64,000 nucleotides of DNA from Actinomadura barringtoniae. GTDB lineage: Bacteria; Actinomycetota; Actinomycetes; Streptosporangiales; Streptosporangiaceae. The notes beneath the pieces were generated by a model. That model saw only the letters and a program-made list of their open reading frames with translations. It made no database searches and was not told the origin of the DNA. Shown here one piece after another: positions 39,833 to 47,903 of this stretch (position 1 is the stretch's first letter; each line of letters opens with the position of its first letter). The position numbers and the translations under genes are program-made. Location of the stretch: NCBI RefSeq assembly GCF_017573505.1, contig NZ_JAGEOJ010000015.1, forward strand, positions 62,001 to 126,000, read 5' to 3'.

Positions 39833-39892
39833 CGGCTGGGCCGCCCGGCTGGGCCGCTCGGCTGGGCTGCTCGGCTCGATCGCCCGGCTGTG
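39833..39892. repeat. 13-bp tandem repeat after the response regulator gene
   Basis: Four and a half copies of a 13-bp unit (CGGCTGGGCCGCC-like) run from 39833 to 39892: two near-identical, two diverging in the second half, then a partial CGGCTGTG. The array fills nearly all of the space between convergent genes. Confidence 0.8.
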
Positions 39893-39904
39893 ATGGGCCC
39901 GGCC

Positions 39905-40216
39905 CTACTGGGCTTCCAGGGCGGCTATCCGGGAGCGGGCCGTGGCCATGGCCTCGTGGTAGCGCGCCTCCCAGTCGGGGTCGGCGTCGGGGATCTCGGC
40001 GACGATCTGGCGGCCCAGCTCGGCCAGCAGCTCGCCGTCGGGCATCCGGGTGACCTGGCGGACGAGGACGGCGGTGGTGCCGCCTGCCGACTCGGTGTGG
40101 GTCTCCCAGCGGGCCGGGGCCGCCGAACGGGTCTTACCGCCCCGGACGCCGTACGCGATCAGGATCACGACCACGGCCAGCAGGGCGATCGCGACGAGGA
40201 TGATCACCAGTCGCAC
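39905..40216 (-). CDS. Small single-pass membrane protein of unknown function
   Basis: A 103-residue protein: one N-terminal helix (MRLVIILVAIALLAVVVILI) with the rest on one side of the membrane, containing a predicted alpha-helical end (WEARYHEAMATARSRIAALE). No family recognised. It lies 12 bases downstream of the SPFH gene on the same strand, so it may be a partner of that protein. Confidence 0.7.
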   Translation of the reverse strand: MRLVIILVAIALLAVVVILIAYGVRGGKTRSAAPARWETHTESAGGTTAVLVRQVTRMPDGELLAELGRQIVAEIPDADPDWEARYHEAMATARSRIAALEAQ

Positions 40217-40228
40217 GGTCGTCTCCGA

Positions 40229-41209
40229 TCACTTCTGCGGCAGCAGCGGCCCGTTGCCGTTGCCGGGCGCGTAGACCGTGATGCCCTGCGGCAGCGCCTT
40301 CAGCTCCTCGATCCTGGCGCAGGTCGGGCACTTGTTGTAGCCGTCCTGGCGGGCCTTGTTGGCGGCCGCCTCGGCCTTGGCGGTCGCGACCCGCGCCTGG
40401 GCCTCACTGACCTGGGCGAACGCGGCCTGGGCGCGGTCGACGGCGTCCTGCACCTTCTCCGGCAGCGTCACCCGGACCAGGTTGAAGTGGATGCCGGTGA
40501 CGAACTTGCCGCCGAGCGTCTGCTCCAGGTCGGTCGCCAGGCTGGTGTTGATCGCGTTCTGGACCTTGGCGATGTTGCCGTTGTTGCTCTGCGCCTGGAC
40601 GCCGCCCTGGGGCTTGCCGGGCTGCGGCGCGGAGGTGTTCTGCACCAGGGCGCAGGAGGAGACCAGCTCGGCGCAGCGGAAGCTGTTGACCTGGGTGCGC
40701 AGGTCGTTGTCTATCACCGGCCGGACGACCTGGTCGAGGAACGCCGACCAGCCCTTGTCGCCGTCCCAGGCGTTGCGCGAGCCGCCGTCGGCGCCGCGGA
40801 ACTTGCGGGTGCCGTACTTGTCGTCGAACGCCTTGATCGAGGCGTGGTCCAGGTTGAGGGTGAAGTAGAGCGTTCCCTCGATGCCCATGTTGACGCCGTC
40901 GGCGCTCGGCACGGTGACCACGTCCACGCCGCTGCGGTCCCCGTCGCCCTGCGAGGTGATCGTGTAGAAGCGCTGCTGGGCCGGGTACTTGTGCGCGGTC
41001 GAGTACATGCCGATCCAGGTACGGCCCGAGCCCGGGTCCAGCACCTGGCGGATCCTGTTGTTGTCGAAGAAGCCGCCGTTGCGGACCACGGCGATCTCGC
41101 CGCCCGCCGTACGCTCGAAACCGCCGAGCAGACCTATCAGCAGTGGGCCGCCGATCAGGACCAGCGCCACCGCGACGATGATCGCGGTCCGCCTCTGCAT
41201 CAGCTCCAT
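40229..41209 (-). CDS. SPFH/Band 7 domain membrane protein
   Basis: A 326-residue protein with an N-terminal anchor helix (TAIIVAVALVLIGGPLLIGL) and a Band 7 domain (about 30-215), followed by a helical segment rich in Ala and Glu (QAAFAQVSEAQARVATAKAE). SPFH proteins form large cage-like oligomers that organise membrane microdomains and protease partners. Two cysteine pairs are unusual: FRCAELVSSC in the domain and CPTC near the end, the latter a possible metal or redox site. The ATG at 41209 has AGAGGAG 8 bases upstream; the GTG at 41218 overlaps that site. Confidence 0.85.
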   Translation of the reverse strand: MELMQRRTAIIVAVALVLIGGPLLIGLLGGFERTAGGEIAVVRNGGFFDNNRIRQVLDPGSGRTWIGMYSTAHKYPAQQRFYTITSQGDGDRSGVDVVTVPSADGVNMGIEGTLYFTLNLDHASIKAFDDKYGTRKFRGADGGSRNAWDGDKGWSAFLDQVVRPVIDNDLRTQVNSFRCAELVSSCALVQNTSAPQPGKPQGGVQAQSNNGNIAKVQNAINTSLATDLEQTLGGKFVTGIHFNLVRVTLPEKVQDAVDRAQAAFAQVSEAQARVATAKAEAAANKARQDGYNKCPTCARIEELKALPQGITVYAPGNGNGPLLPQK

Positions 41210-41403
41210 CGCGGGCACTCCTCTCGCGCCCGTGCCGGGCGCCGCATCCGGTGATCCGTCGAGGGATCACCACATCTGACGGCGCCGGGGCCCGCTTGGA
41301 TCCGCCGGGATCGAGCCCGATCCGAGACCTCAGGAAGCCCTTTGTCACTTGGGTCGATACTCGATAAGGAGGGGCTTACGTAAACGCTCAAGACCGGGCT
41401 ATC

Positions 41404-41438
41404 TAGACTGCGTGCGAGGTTGAGGGAGGAGACCCAAC
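41404..41438 (+). promoter_or_regulatory. accA promoter -10 and ribosome binding site
   Basis: TAGACT at 41404-41409 is a good -10 box; GAGGGAGGAG lies a few bases before the GTG at 41439. Unlike accD, this gene is therefore leadered. No clear -35 was seen. Confidence 0.45.
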
Positions 41439-43211
41439 GTGCGCAAGGTCCTGATCGCCAACCGCGGTGAGATCGCGGTACGTATTGCCCGCGCCTGCCG
41501 CGACGCCGGGCTCAGCAGTGTCGCGGTGTACGCCGAGCCGGATCTGGACGCCCTGCACGTGCGGGTCGCCGACGAGGCCCACGCGCTGGGCGGCTCCACG
41601 GCGGCCGAGTCCTACCTGGACATCGACAAGCTGCTGAAGGTGGCCGCCGAGGCGGGCGCCGACGCCGTGCACCCGGGCTACGGGTTCCTGGCCGAGAACG
41701 CCGACTTCGCGGCCGCGGTGATCGCCGCGGGCCTGACGTGGATCGGGCCGCCGCCGGCCGCGATCACCGCGCTGGGCGACAAGGTGCAGGCCCGGCACAT
41801 CGCCGACAAGGTCGGCGCCCCGCTGGTCGCGGGCACCAAGGACCCGGTGTCGGGCGCGGACGAGGTCGTCGCGTTCGCGCAGGAACACGGCCTGCCGATC
41901 GCGATCAAGGCCGCGTACGGCGGTGGCGGGCGCGGCCTGAAGGTCGCCCGCACCATCGAGGAGGTCCCCGAGCTGTACGAGTCGGCGGTACGCGAGGCCA
42001 TCGGCGCGTTCGGGCGCGGCGAGTGCTTCGTCGAGCGCTACCTGGACAAGCCGCGGCACGTGGAGACCCAGTGCCTGGCCGACCAGCACGGCAACGTCGT
42101 GGTCGTGTCCACCCGCGACTGCTCCCTGCAGCGCCGCCACCAGAAGCTGGTGGAGGAAGCTCCCGCGCCGTACCTGAGCGACGCGCAGATGGAACTGCTG
42201 TACACCTCCTCCAAGGCCATCCTGCGCGAGGCCGGCTACGTCGGCGCCGGGACGTGTGAGTTCCTGGTCGGGCAGGACGGCACGATCTCGTTCCTGGAGG
42301 TCAACACCCGCCTGCAGGTCGAGCACCCGGTCACCGAGGAGGTCGCCGGGATCGACCTGGTCCGCGAGATGTTCCGCGTCGCCGACGGCGAGGAGCTCGG
42401 CTACGGCGACCCCGAGCTGCGCGGCCACTCCATCGAGTTCCGCTTCAACGCCGAGGACGCAGGCCGCGGCTTCCTCCCGGCCGTCGGCACGCTCACCAAG
42501 TGGGAGCCGCCGTCCGGTCCGGGCGTCCGGCTGGACGCCGGTTACGTCGAGGGCGACACCGTTCCGCAGGCGTTCGACTCGCTGATCGCCAAGCTGATCG
42601 TCACCGGCGCCACCCGCCGCCAGGCCGTCGAACGGTCCCGGCGGGCGCTGGCCGAGTTCCGGATCGAGGGCATGCCGACCGTGCTGCCCTTCCACCGGGC
42701 CGTGCTGGAGGACGAGGCGTTCGTCCCGGCCGACGACAGCGCCCCGTTCACCGTGCACACGCGGTGGATCGAGACCGAGTTCGACAACCAGATCCCGCCG
42801 CACGAGGCCGTCCCCGCCGACGGCGAGGACGAGGCGGGCGAACGCGAGCGGGTGACCGTCGAGGTCGGCGGCAAGCGCATCGAGGTCGTGCTGCCCGCCG
42901 GGCTCGGCGCCTCGGCCGCCCCCGCCGCGGCGGGCAAGGGCGCCCCGGCCAAGCGGCGCGCCGGCAAGAAGGGCGGCGCCGCCCAGGCCTCCGGCGACTC
43001 CCTGGTCAGCCCCATGCAGGGCACCATCGTCAAGATCGTCGCTACCGACGGCGCCACCGTCGCGGCCGGCGACACCATCGTGGTCCTGGAGGCCATGAAG
43101 ATGGAGCAGCCCCTCACCGCCCACAAGGCCGGGACGATCACCGGCCTGGGGGCCGAGGTCGGCCAGACCGTCTCCAGCGGCGCCGTCATCTGCGAGATCA
43201 AGGACTCCTGA
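41439..43211 (+). CDS. accA3: Acyl-CoA carboxylase alpha subunit (biotin carboxylase and BCCP)
   Basis: A 590-residue fused subunit: biotin carboxylase (1-450) carboxylates biotin with ATP and bicarbonate, and the C-terminal biotinyl domain carries the cofactor. Landmarks are the N-terminal IANRGEIAVRIARACRD, the ATP-grasp glycine loop AAYGGGGRGLKV, the active-site EVNTRLQVEHPVTE, and the biotin site EAMKM with the modified Lys near residue 554. A basic Lys/Ala-rich linker (about 490-515) joins the parts. It should partner AccD and AccE from 6422-8295 and be biotinylated by BirA (1532). AccA3-like by overall length and order. Confidence 0.96.
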   Translation: MRKVLIANRGEIAVRIARACRDAGLSSVAVYAEPDLDALHVRVADEAHALGGSTAAESYLDIDKLLKVAAEAGADAVHPGYGFLAENADFAAAVIAAGLTWIGPPPAAITALGDKVQARHIADKVGAPLVAGTKDPVSGADEVVAFAQEHGLPIAIKAAYGGGGRGLKVARTIEEVPELYESAVREAIGAFGRGECFVERYLDKPRHVETQCLADQHGNVVVVSTRDCSLQRRHQKLVEEAPAPYLSDAQMELLYTSSKAILREAGYVGAGTCEFLVGQDGTISFLEVNTRLQVEHPVTEEVAGIDLVREMFRVADGEELGYGDPELRGHSIEFRFNAEDAGRGFLPAVGTLTKWEPPSGPGVRLDAGYVEGDTVPQAFDSLIAKLIVTGATRRQAVERSRRALAEFRIEGMPTVLPFHRAVLEDEAFVPADDSAPFTVHTRWIETEFDNQIPPHEAVPADGEDEAGERERVTVEVGGKRIEVVLPAGLGASAAPAAAGKGAPAKRRAGKKGGAAQASGDSLVSPMQGTIVKIVATDGATVAAGDTIVVLEAMKMEQPLTAHKAGTITGLGAEVGQTVSSGAVICEIKDS

Positions 43212-43262
43212 CCGCCCCTACGGCCCGTTCCGAAGCCCCTGCATACGGCCGAAAGCAGCGTT

Positions 43263-43297
43263 CCGAGGCCCCCGCCACCTTCCGGCGGGGGCCTCGG
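43263..43297 (+). terminator. accA terminator hairpin
   Basis: Arms 43263-43276 and 43284-43297 are exactly complementary (14 bp) around a 7-nt loop, followed by GCGTTTTCGG. A rho-independent terminator about 50 bases after the stop. Confidence 0.85.
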
Positions 43298-43366
43298 GCG
43301 TTTTCGGGCACGGAACGCCGCGGGCCGTGCGCACGTCAATAAAGGTGAGGAGGCAGACTAGTCATC

Positions 43367-44695
43367 ATGAGTTCCAAGCTGTCGACGAGGCCCTGGACGC
43401 GCCGTTTCGCCGTCCCTGCGGCCCTCGCCGCCGTTCTGCTGCTGCTTTTCGGGTTCGCCGCGCCCGCCCAGGCCGACAACGTCTCGCAGATCGCCCAGGG
43501 TCTGATGAACTCCCGGGTGTACGTGACGACCGACTCCGGCGCTTCGCTGTCGGCGGCCGACCAGAGCAAGATCAGCAACTCGTTCGCCGGCGACGCCGAC
43601 GTGCGCGCGGTGGTCGTGAACCCCGGCCACTCCCAGCGCGAGCTGGGCGGCATGCTGAAGTCCGTCGCCAACCGGGTCGACAAGGGCAAGACCTACGTGG
43701 CGATCGACTCCCAGGGCAAGGAGATGGTCGGCATCTCCAAGGACCTGTCCAGCAAGGACCTCAACAAGCTCATCGCCCAGACCTCGGGGGGCGACGTCAC
43801 CTCGCGGCTCACCCAGTTCGGGTCGCTGGCCGAGAAGAAGGCCGACGACAAGGCCAAGAGCGGCATGATCGGCGGATTCGTCGTCCTCGGCGTCGTGATC
43901 CTGCTGATCGCCGGCGCGCTGGGCGCGTTCCTGGTCGTCCGCAAGCGGCGCCGCGAGAAGCAGGCCCGCGAGATGGCCGAGCTGAAGCGGGGCGTCGAGG
44001 AGGACGTGACGCTGCTCGGCGAGGACATCGCCAAGCTGGACCTGAACGTCATGGACCAGGGCCTGGATCCCGAGACCCGTTCCGACTACGAGCGGGCCAT
44101 GAACTCCTACGACACGGCCAAGTCCGCGACCGAGCGCGCGGCGAGGCCCGAGGACATGCGGGCGGTCACCACGGCGCTGGAGGACGGCCGCTACTACATG
44201 ACGGCCACCCGCGCCCGCCTCGCCGGTGAGCCCGTGCCAGAGAAGCGCGCGCCCTGCTTCTTCAACCCCAACCACGGCCCGTCCGTCCAGGACGTCATGT
44301 GGGCACCGCCCGGCGGCCAGCCGCGTTCCGTCCCGGCCTGCGCCGCCGACGCCCACGCGATCCTGAACGGCGGCCAGCCCGACGTGCGGATGGTCCCGTA
44401 CGGCGACGGGCGGCGCCCCTACTGGGACGCCGGGCCCGCCTACGCGCCCTACGCGGGCGGCTACTACGCCGGTTACGGCGGCGTCGACCTGCTCAGCGGC
44501 GTCCTGATCGGCACCGCGCTCGGCTCGATGATGGGCGGCGGCTGGGGCGGCGGCTACGGCGGCGGCTTCGGTGACGGTGACGGTGGCATGGGCGGCGGTT
44601 TCGGCGGCGACGGCGGCGATGTCGGCGGCGGCTGGGACTTCGGCTCCGGCGACTTCGGCGGCGGCGGAGACTTCGGCGGCGGGGGCGACTTCTAA
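43367..44695 (+). CDS. Secreted/membrane protein with glycine-rich tail
   Basis: A 442-residue protein. The signal peptide ends near FAAPAQA-DN. An external domain of about 125 residues follows (VYVTTDSGASLSAADQSKI onward), reminiscent of TPM-type domains, then a membrane helix (about 166-190, SGMIGGFVVLGVVILLIAG) and a basic cytoplasmic stretch with a helical region to about 290. Two Cys occur in APCFFNPNHGPS and PACAADAHAIL. The last 70 residues are almost only Gly, Asp, Tyr and Phe (GGGWGGGYGGGFGDGDGG). Function unknown; the tail may be a flexible or phase-separating segment. Confidence 0.82.
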   Translation: MSSKLSTRPWTRRFAVPAALAAVLLLLFGFAAPAQADNVSQIAQGLMNSRVYVTTDSGASLSAADQSKISNSFAGDADVRAVVVNPGHSQRELGGMLKSVANRVDKGKTYVAIDSQGKEMVGISKDLSSKDLNKLIAQTSGGDVTSRLTQFGSLAEKKADDKAKSGMIGGFVVLGVVILLIAGALGAFLVVRKRRREKQAREMAELKRGVEEDVTLLGEDIAKLDLNVMDQGLDPETRSDYERAMNSYDTAKSATERAARPEDMRAVTTALEDGRYYMTATRARLAGEPVPEKRAPCFFNPNHGPSVQDVMWAPPGGQPRSVPACAADAHAILNGGQPDVRMVPYGDGRRPYWDAGPAYAPYAGGYYAGYGGVDLLSGVLIGTALGSMMGGGWGGGYGGGFGDGDGGMGGGFGGDGGDVGGGWDFGSGDFGGGGDFGGGGDF

Positions 44696-44714
44696 CCCGC
44701 CCGGCCCCTGACCT

Positions 44715-44750
44715 GCGAACCCCGGTGGAAACGTTTCCACCGGGGTTCGC
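44715..44750. terminator. 36-bp perfect palindrome
   Basis: Bases 44715-44732 and 44733-44750 are exact reverse complements with no loop. It lies 19 bases after the stop of the glycine-rich protein gene and ahead of the next gene, followed by TCGTTGTG. As RNA it would fold as a strong hairpin with a small loop. It may instead be a protein-binding site. Confidence 0.75.
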
Positions 44751-44791
44751 TCGTTGTGCGGTGGTCGTTTTGTGGGTATCTCCTTGCCACC

Positions 44792-45121
44792 ATGACCCGC
44801 CTGGCTGGTGACCCTGGACTGTGGCGGCGTGCCCGCTACGCGCTGGGGTTCCGGCTGCCCGCCGAGAACCGCGACTGGGTCCGGCACGATCTCACCGACG
44901 CCGGCTGGCGGGTGCGGCTCCTGGCCCGGCACCTGCTGATCATGATCCCGGTCTGCGCGGCGCTGATGCTGCTGCCCGGAGAGTGGTGGCTGCGTGTGAT
45001 GGTGGCGCTGCTGGCCCTGCTGACCAGCACGTTCACCGTGGCGATCAGCTCCGACGACCTGCGCCGCTCACGCCTGCGCCGCCACGGCCTGCCCATCCCC
45101 AACCGCCGCCCCGGCGCCTAG
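44792..45121 (+). CDS. DUF5313 family small membrane protein
   Basis: A 109-residue protein matching the DUF5313 pattern: MTRLAGDPGLWRRARYALGFR, a Trp-containing LPAENRDWVRHDLT segment, two close membrane helices (about 50-85) and a basic tail (RRSRLRRHGLPIP). The function of this family is unknown. The ATG at 44792 agrees with the family start; the frame stays open upstream to the palindrome at 44750. Confidence 0.8.
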   Translation: MTRLAGDPGLWRRARYALGFRLPAENRDWVRHDLTDAGWRVRLLARHLLIMIPVCAALMLLPGEWWLRVMVALLALLTSTFTVAISSDDLRRSRLRRHGLPIPNRRPGA

Positions 45122-45178
45122 CCCGCGGCTCCGGACTGCTTCAGCCACCACGCGAGGGGCCCGAGGCCGCTGAAGCCT

Positions 45179-46567
45179 TCAGTACGCGTGCTCGGTCATG
45201 AGGCGGCGGGCGGCTTCGGTGATGCTGCCGGACAAGGAGGGGTAGACGGCGAAGGTGTGCGCCACCTGGTCGACCGTGAGGTGCTGCTGAACGGCGATCG
45301 ACAGGCCGAGGATCAGCTCGCTGGCGCGGGGGGCGACGACCACGCCGCCGAGGACGATGCCGGTCGAGGGGCGGCAGAACAGCTTCACGAAGCCGTCCTC
45401 GAAGCCCTGCATCTTGGCCCGCGCGTTGCTGAACAGGGGGAGCATGACCGTACGGGCGTTGACCTCGCCCGCGTCGACCATCTTCTGGGAGACGCCGACC
45501 GAGGCGACCTCGGGGTCGGTGAAGATGTTGGAGGAGACCCAGCCCAGCTTGAGCGGCTGGACGGCCTCGCCCAGGGCGTGCCACATGGCGATCCGGCCCT
45601 GCATCCCGGCGACCGAGGCCAGCATCAGGATGCCGGTGCAGTCGCCCGCCGCGTAGATGTGCGGGACGCTGCTGCGGGAGACCTTGTCGACCTCGACGAA
45701 GCCGTTCGAGTTCAGCTTGACGCCGGCCTTCTCCAGGCCGATCCCGCGGGTGTTGGGGACCATGCCGACGGTCATCAGGCAGTGCGAGCCCTCGACCTTG
45801 GTGCCGTCCTCCAGCGTGACGATCACGCCCTCGCCGGACCGCTCCACGGCGCCCGCCCTGGACCGGGACATGACGTTCATCCCGCGGCGCATGAACACGT
45901 CCTGCAGCACGGCGGCGGCGTCGGCGTCCTCGGTCGGCAGGATGCGGTCGCGCGAGGAGACCAGGGTGACCTTGGCACCGAGGGACAGGTAGGCGCCGGC
46001 GAGCTCCACGCCGGTCACACCTGACCCGACCACGATCAGGTGCTCGGGGAGCTCTTCCAGGTCGTACAGCTGGCGCCAGTTGAGGATGCGCTCGCCGTCC
46101 GGCTCGGCGCCGGGGAGCACGCGCGGGGTGGCGCCGGTCGCGATCAGGATGATGTCGGCCCGCAGCTGCCGGGAGCCCACCGCGACGACGTGCGGCTCGA
46201 CCAGCCGCGCCTCACCCCGGACGATCTTGACTTCCTCGTAGGCCAGCCGTTCGGCGACGTCGAAGGACTGCGCTCGCGCCAGGTCCTTCACGCGCTTGTT
46301 CACGGTGGGCATGTCGGCCTCGAGACCGCCGACGATGCCGTCCGGGCCGCCGCTGAAGCGGACCCCCAGCGCGGCCGACTCCGACAGGACCGCCATCCGG
46401 GTGGAGGTGGCGATCAAGGTCTTGGAGGGCACGCAGTCGGTCAGCACGCACGCCCCGCCGGGGCCGTCGCGTTCCACCACGGTCACGTCGGCGCCGAGCT
46501 GCGCCGCGACGAGAGCGGCCTCGTAGCCGCCGGGGCCTCCTCCGATGATCACGATGCGGGTAGTCAC
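45179..46567 (-). CDS. lpdA: NAD(P)H-quinone dehydrogenase, LpdA-type flavoprotein
   Basis: A 462-residue FAD/NAD(P) enzyme of the disulfide-reductase family, close to M. tuberculosis LpdA (Rv3303c), which reduces quinones. The FAD site is VIIGGGPGGYEAALVAAQLG, the second nucleotide site VVGSGVTGVELAGAYLSLG, and the FAD C-terminal motif IYAAGDCTGILMLAS. The redox segment GGACVLTDCVPSK keeps both Cys (C-x4-C), whereas Mtb LpdA lacks the first. The C-terminal HPxxxE pair of true lipoamide dehydrogenases is replaced by YPSLSGS, so it is unlikely to act on lipoamide. GTG start at 46567. Confidence 0.92.
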   Translation of the reverse strand: MTTRIVIIGGGPGGYEAALVAAQLGADVTVVERDGPGGACVLTDCVPSKTLIATSTRMAVLSESAALGVRFSGGPDGIVGGLEADMPTVNKRVKDLARAQSFDVAERLAYEEVKIVRGEARLVEPHVVAVGSRQLRADIILIATGATPRVLPGAEPDGERILNWRQLYDLEELPEHLIVVGSGVTGVELAGAYLSLGAKVTLVSSRDRILPTEDADAAAVLQDVFMRRGMNVMSRSRAGAVERSGEGVIVTLEDGTKVEGSHCLMTVGMVPNTRGIGLEKAGVKLNSNGFVEVDKVSRSSVPHIYAAGDCTGILMLASVAGMQGRIAMWHALGEAVQPLKLGWVSSNIFTDPEVASVGVSQKMVDAGEVNARTVMLPLFSNARAKMQGFEDGFVKLFCRPSTGIVLGGVVVAPRASELILGLSIAVQQHLTVDQVAHTFAVYPSLSGSITEAARRLMTEHAY

Positions 46568-46613
46568 ACTTCCATTGTTTCCTACTCGAGGGAGTGACCC
46601 GAACGGGGTGCCG

Positions 46614-46627
46614 TACCCTGGACCATC
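46614..46627 (+). promoter_or_regulatory. Leaderless promoter of the GGCT-like gene
   Basis: TACCCT (46614-46619) is 8 nt before GTG at 46628 and no ribosome site intervenes. It is divergent to lpdA, with 60 bases between the starts. Confidence 0.45.
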
Positions 46628-47080
46628 GTGGCACTGTACGCGGCGTACGCCTCCAACATGGACCCCGAGCAGATGAGCTCGCGGGCCCCGCACTCGCCCC
46701 TGCGCGGCACCGGCTGGCTGTCGGGGTGGCGGCTCACCTTCGGCGGCCAGGACGTCGGCTGGGACGGCGCTCTGGCGACCGTGGTCGAGGAGTCCGGCGA
46801 GCAGGTCTTCGTCGTTCTGTACGACGTCCCCGACTTCGACGAGAAGCAGCTGGACGGCTGGGAGGGCGCCGCGCTGGGCGTCTACCGCAAGATCCGCGTC
46901 CGGGTGCAGACGCTGGACGGCGACGCGCTCTGCTGGCTGTACGTCCTGGACGACTACGAGGGCGGGCTGCCCTCGGCCCGCTACCTGGGCATTCTGGCCG
47001 ACGCGGCCGAGGCCGCCGGGGCCCCCGACGACTACGTCAAGGACCTGCGCAGCCGCCCCTGCAAGTCCCTGGGCGACTGA
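46628..47080 (+). CDS. Gamma-glutamylcyclotransferase-like protein
   Basis: A 150-residue protein of the GGCT fold, which releases 5-oxoproline from gamma-glutamyl amino acids or amines. The N-terminal substrate loop is LYAAYASNM (commonly YxSNM) at residues 3-11; the active Glu corresponds to the E in LDGWEGAALGVYRK. A similar gene sits beside lpdA in M. tuberculosis (Rv3304, from memory). Substrate unknown. Confidence 0.87.
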   Translation: MALYAAYASNMDPEQMSSRAPHSPLRGTGWLSGWRLTFGGQDVGWDGALATVVEESGEQVFVVLYDVPDFDEKQLDGWEGAALGVYRKIRVRVQTLDGDALCWLYVLDDYEGGLPSARYLGILADAAEAAGAPDDYVKDLRSRPCKSLGD

Positions 47081-47089
47081 TCGCGCCTG

Positions 47090-47102
47090 TAGTGTCGGCC
47101 AG
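47090..47102 (+). promoter_or_regulatory. Leaderless promoter of the PNP gene
   Basis: TAGTGT (47090-47095) lies 7 nt before GTG at 47103. The box begins 10 bases after the stop of the GGCT-like gene. Confidence 0.5.
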
Positions 47103-47903
47103 GTGAGCAATGATGCTTTTGTGCTGGCCCAGGAGGCCGCGGCGCGGCTGCGCGCCCGCACGTCCTTCGAGTCCTTCGACGTCGCCCTGGTGATGGGCTC
47201 CGGCTGGGTCCCGGCCGCCGACGCGCTGGGCCACCCGATCGCCGAGCTGCCCGTGACCGACCTGCCGGGGTTCGCCCCGCCCGCCGTCGAGGGCCACGCG
47301 GGCCGGATCCGGGTCGTGGAGGTCGGCGGCCGCCGTGCGCTGGTGTTCCTCGGCCGTACGCACCTGTACGAGGGCCTCGGCGTCGACCCGGTCGTCCATG
47401 GCATCCGTACCGCCGCGGCGGCGGGCGTCCGCACGGTCGTGCTCACCAACGCCGCCGGCGGGCTGCGGCCCGAGCACCAGCGGGTCGGCGACCCGGTGCT
47501 GATCTCCGACCACCTCAACCTGACCGGCGGGAACCCGCTCACCGGCGCCACGTTCCTCGACCTCACCGAGGCCTACTCGGCCCGCCTGCGCCGCCTGGCG
47601 CACGAGATCGACCCGACGCTGGCCGAGGGCGTCTACGCCGCGTTCAGGGGCCCGACGTACGAGACCCCGGCCGAGATCCGCATGCTGCGCACCATGGGCG
47701 CCGACATGATCGGGATGTCGACCGTCCTGGAGACGATCGCGGCCCGCGAGGCGGGTTGTGAGGTCCTCGGGATCTCCCTGGTCACCAACATCGCCGCGGG
47801 CCTGTCGGACGCGCCGCTGGACCACGAGGAGGTCCTGGCCGCGGGCCGCGCCGCCGCCACCCGCATGGGCACTCTCCTCCACACGGTCATCTCGAAGCTA
47901 TGA
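47103..47903 (+). CDS. punA: Purine-nucleoside phosphorylase
   Basis: Splits purine (deoxy)nucleosides with phosphate to base and (deoxy)ribose-1-phosphate. The 266 residues fit the trimeric, high-molecular-mass class: phosphate site MGSGWVPAAD near 31-40, GRTHLYEGLG, LTNAAGGLRPEHQRVGDPVL, the purine-binding YAAFRGPTYETPAE with its Glu, and DMIGMSTVLE; the Asn in TNIAAGLSDAPLDHEE selects 6-oxopurines. The stop overlaps the phosphosugar mutase start (ATGA), which ties the sugar phosphate product to that enzyme. Confidence 0.95.
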   Translation: MSNDAFVLAQEAAARLRARTSFESFDVALVMGSGWVPAADALGHPIAELPVTDLPGFAPPAVEGHAGRIRVVEVGGRRALVFLGRTHLYEGLGVDPVVHGIRTAAAAGVRTVVLTNAAGGLRPEHQRVGDPVLISDHLNLTGGNPLTGATFLDLTEAYSARLRRLAHEIDPTLAEGVYAAFRGPTYETPAEIRMLRTMGADMIGMSTVLETIAAREAGCEVLGISLVTNIAAGLSDAPLDHEEVLAAGRAAATRMGTLLHTVISKL

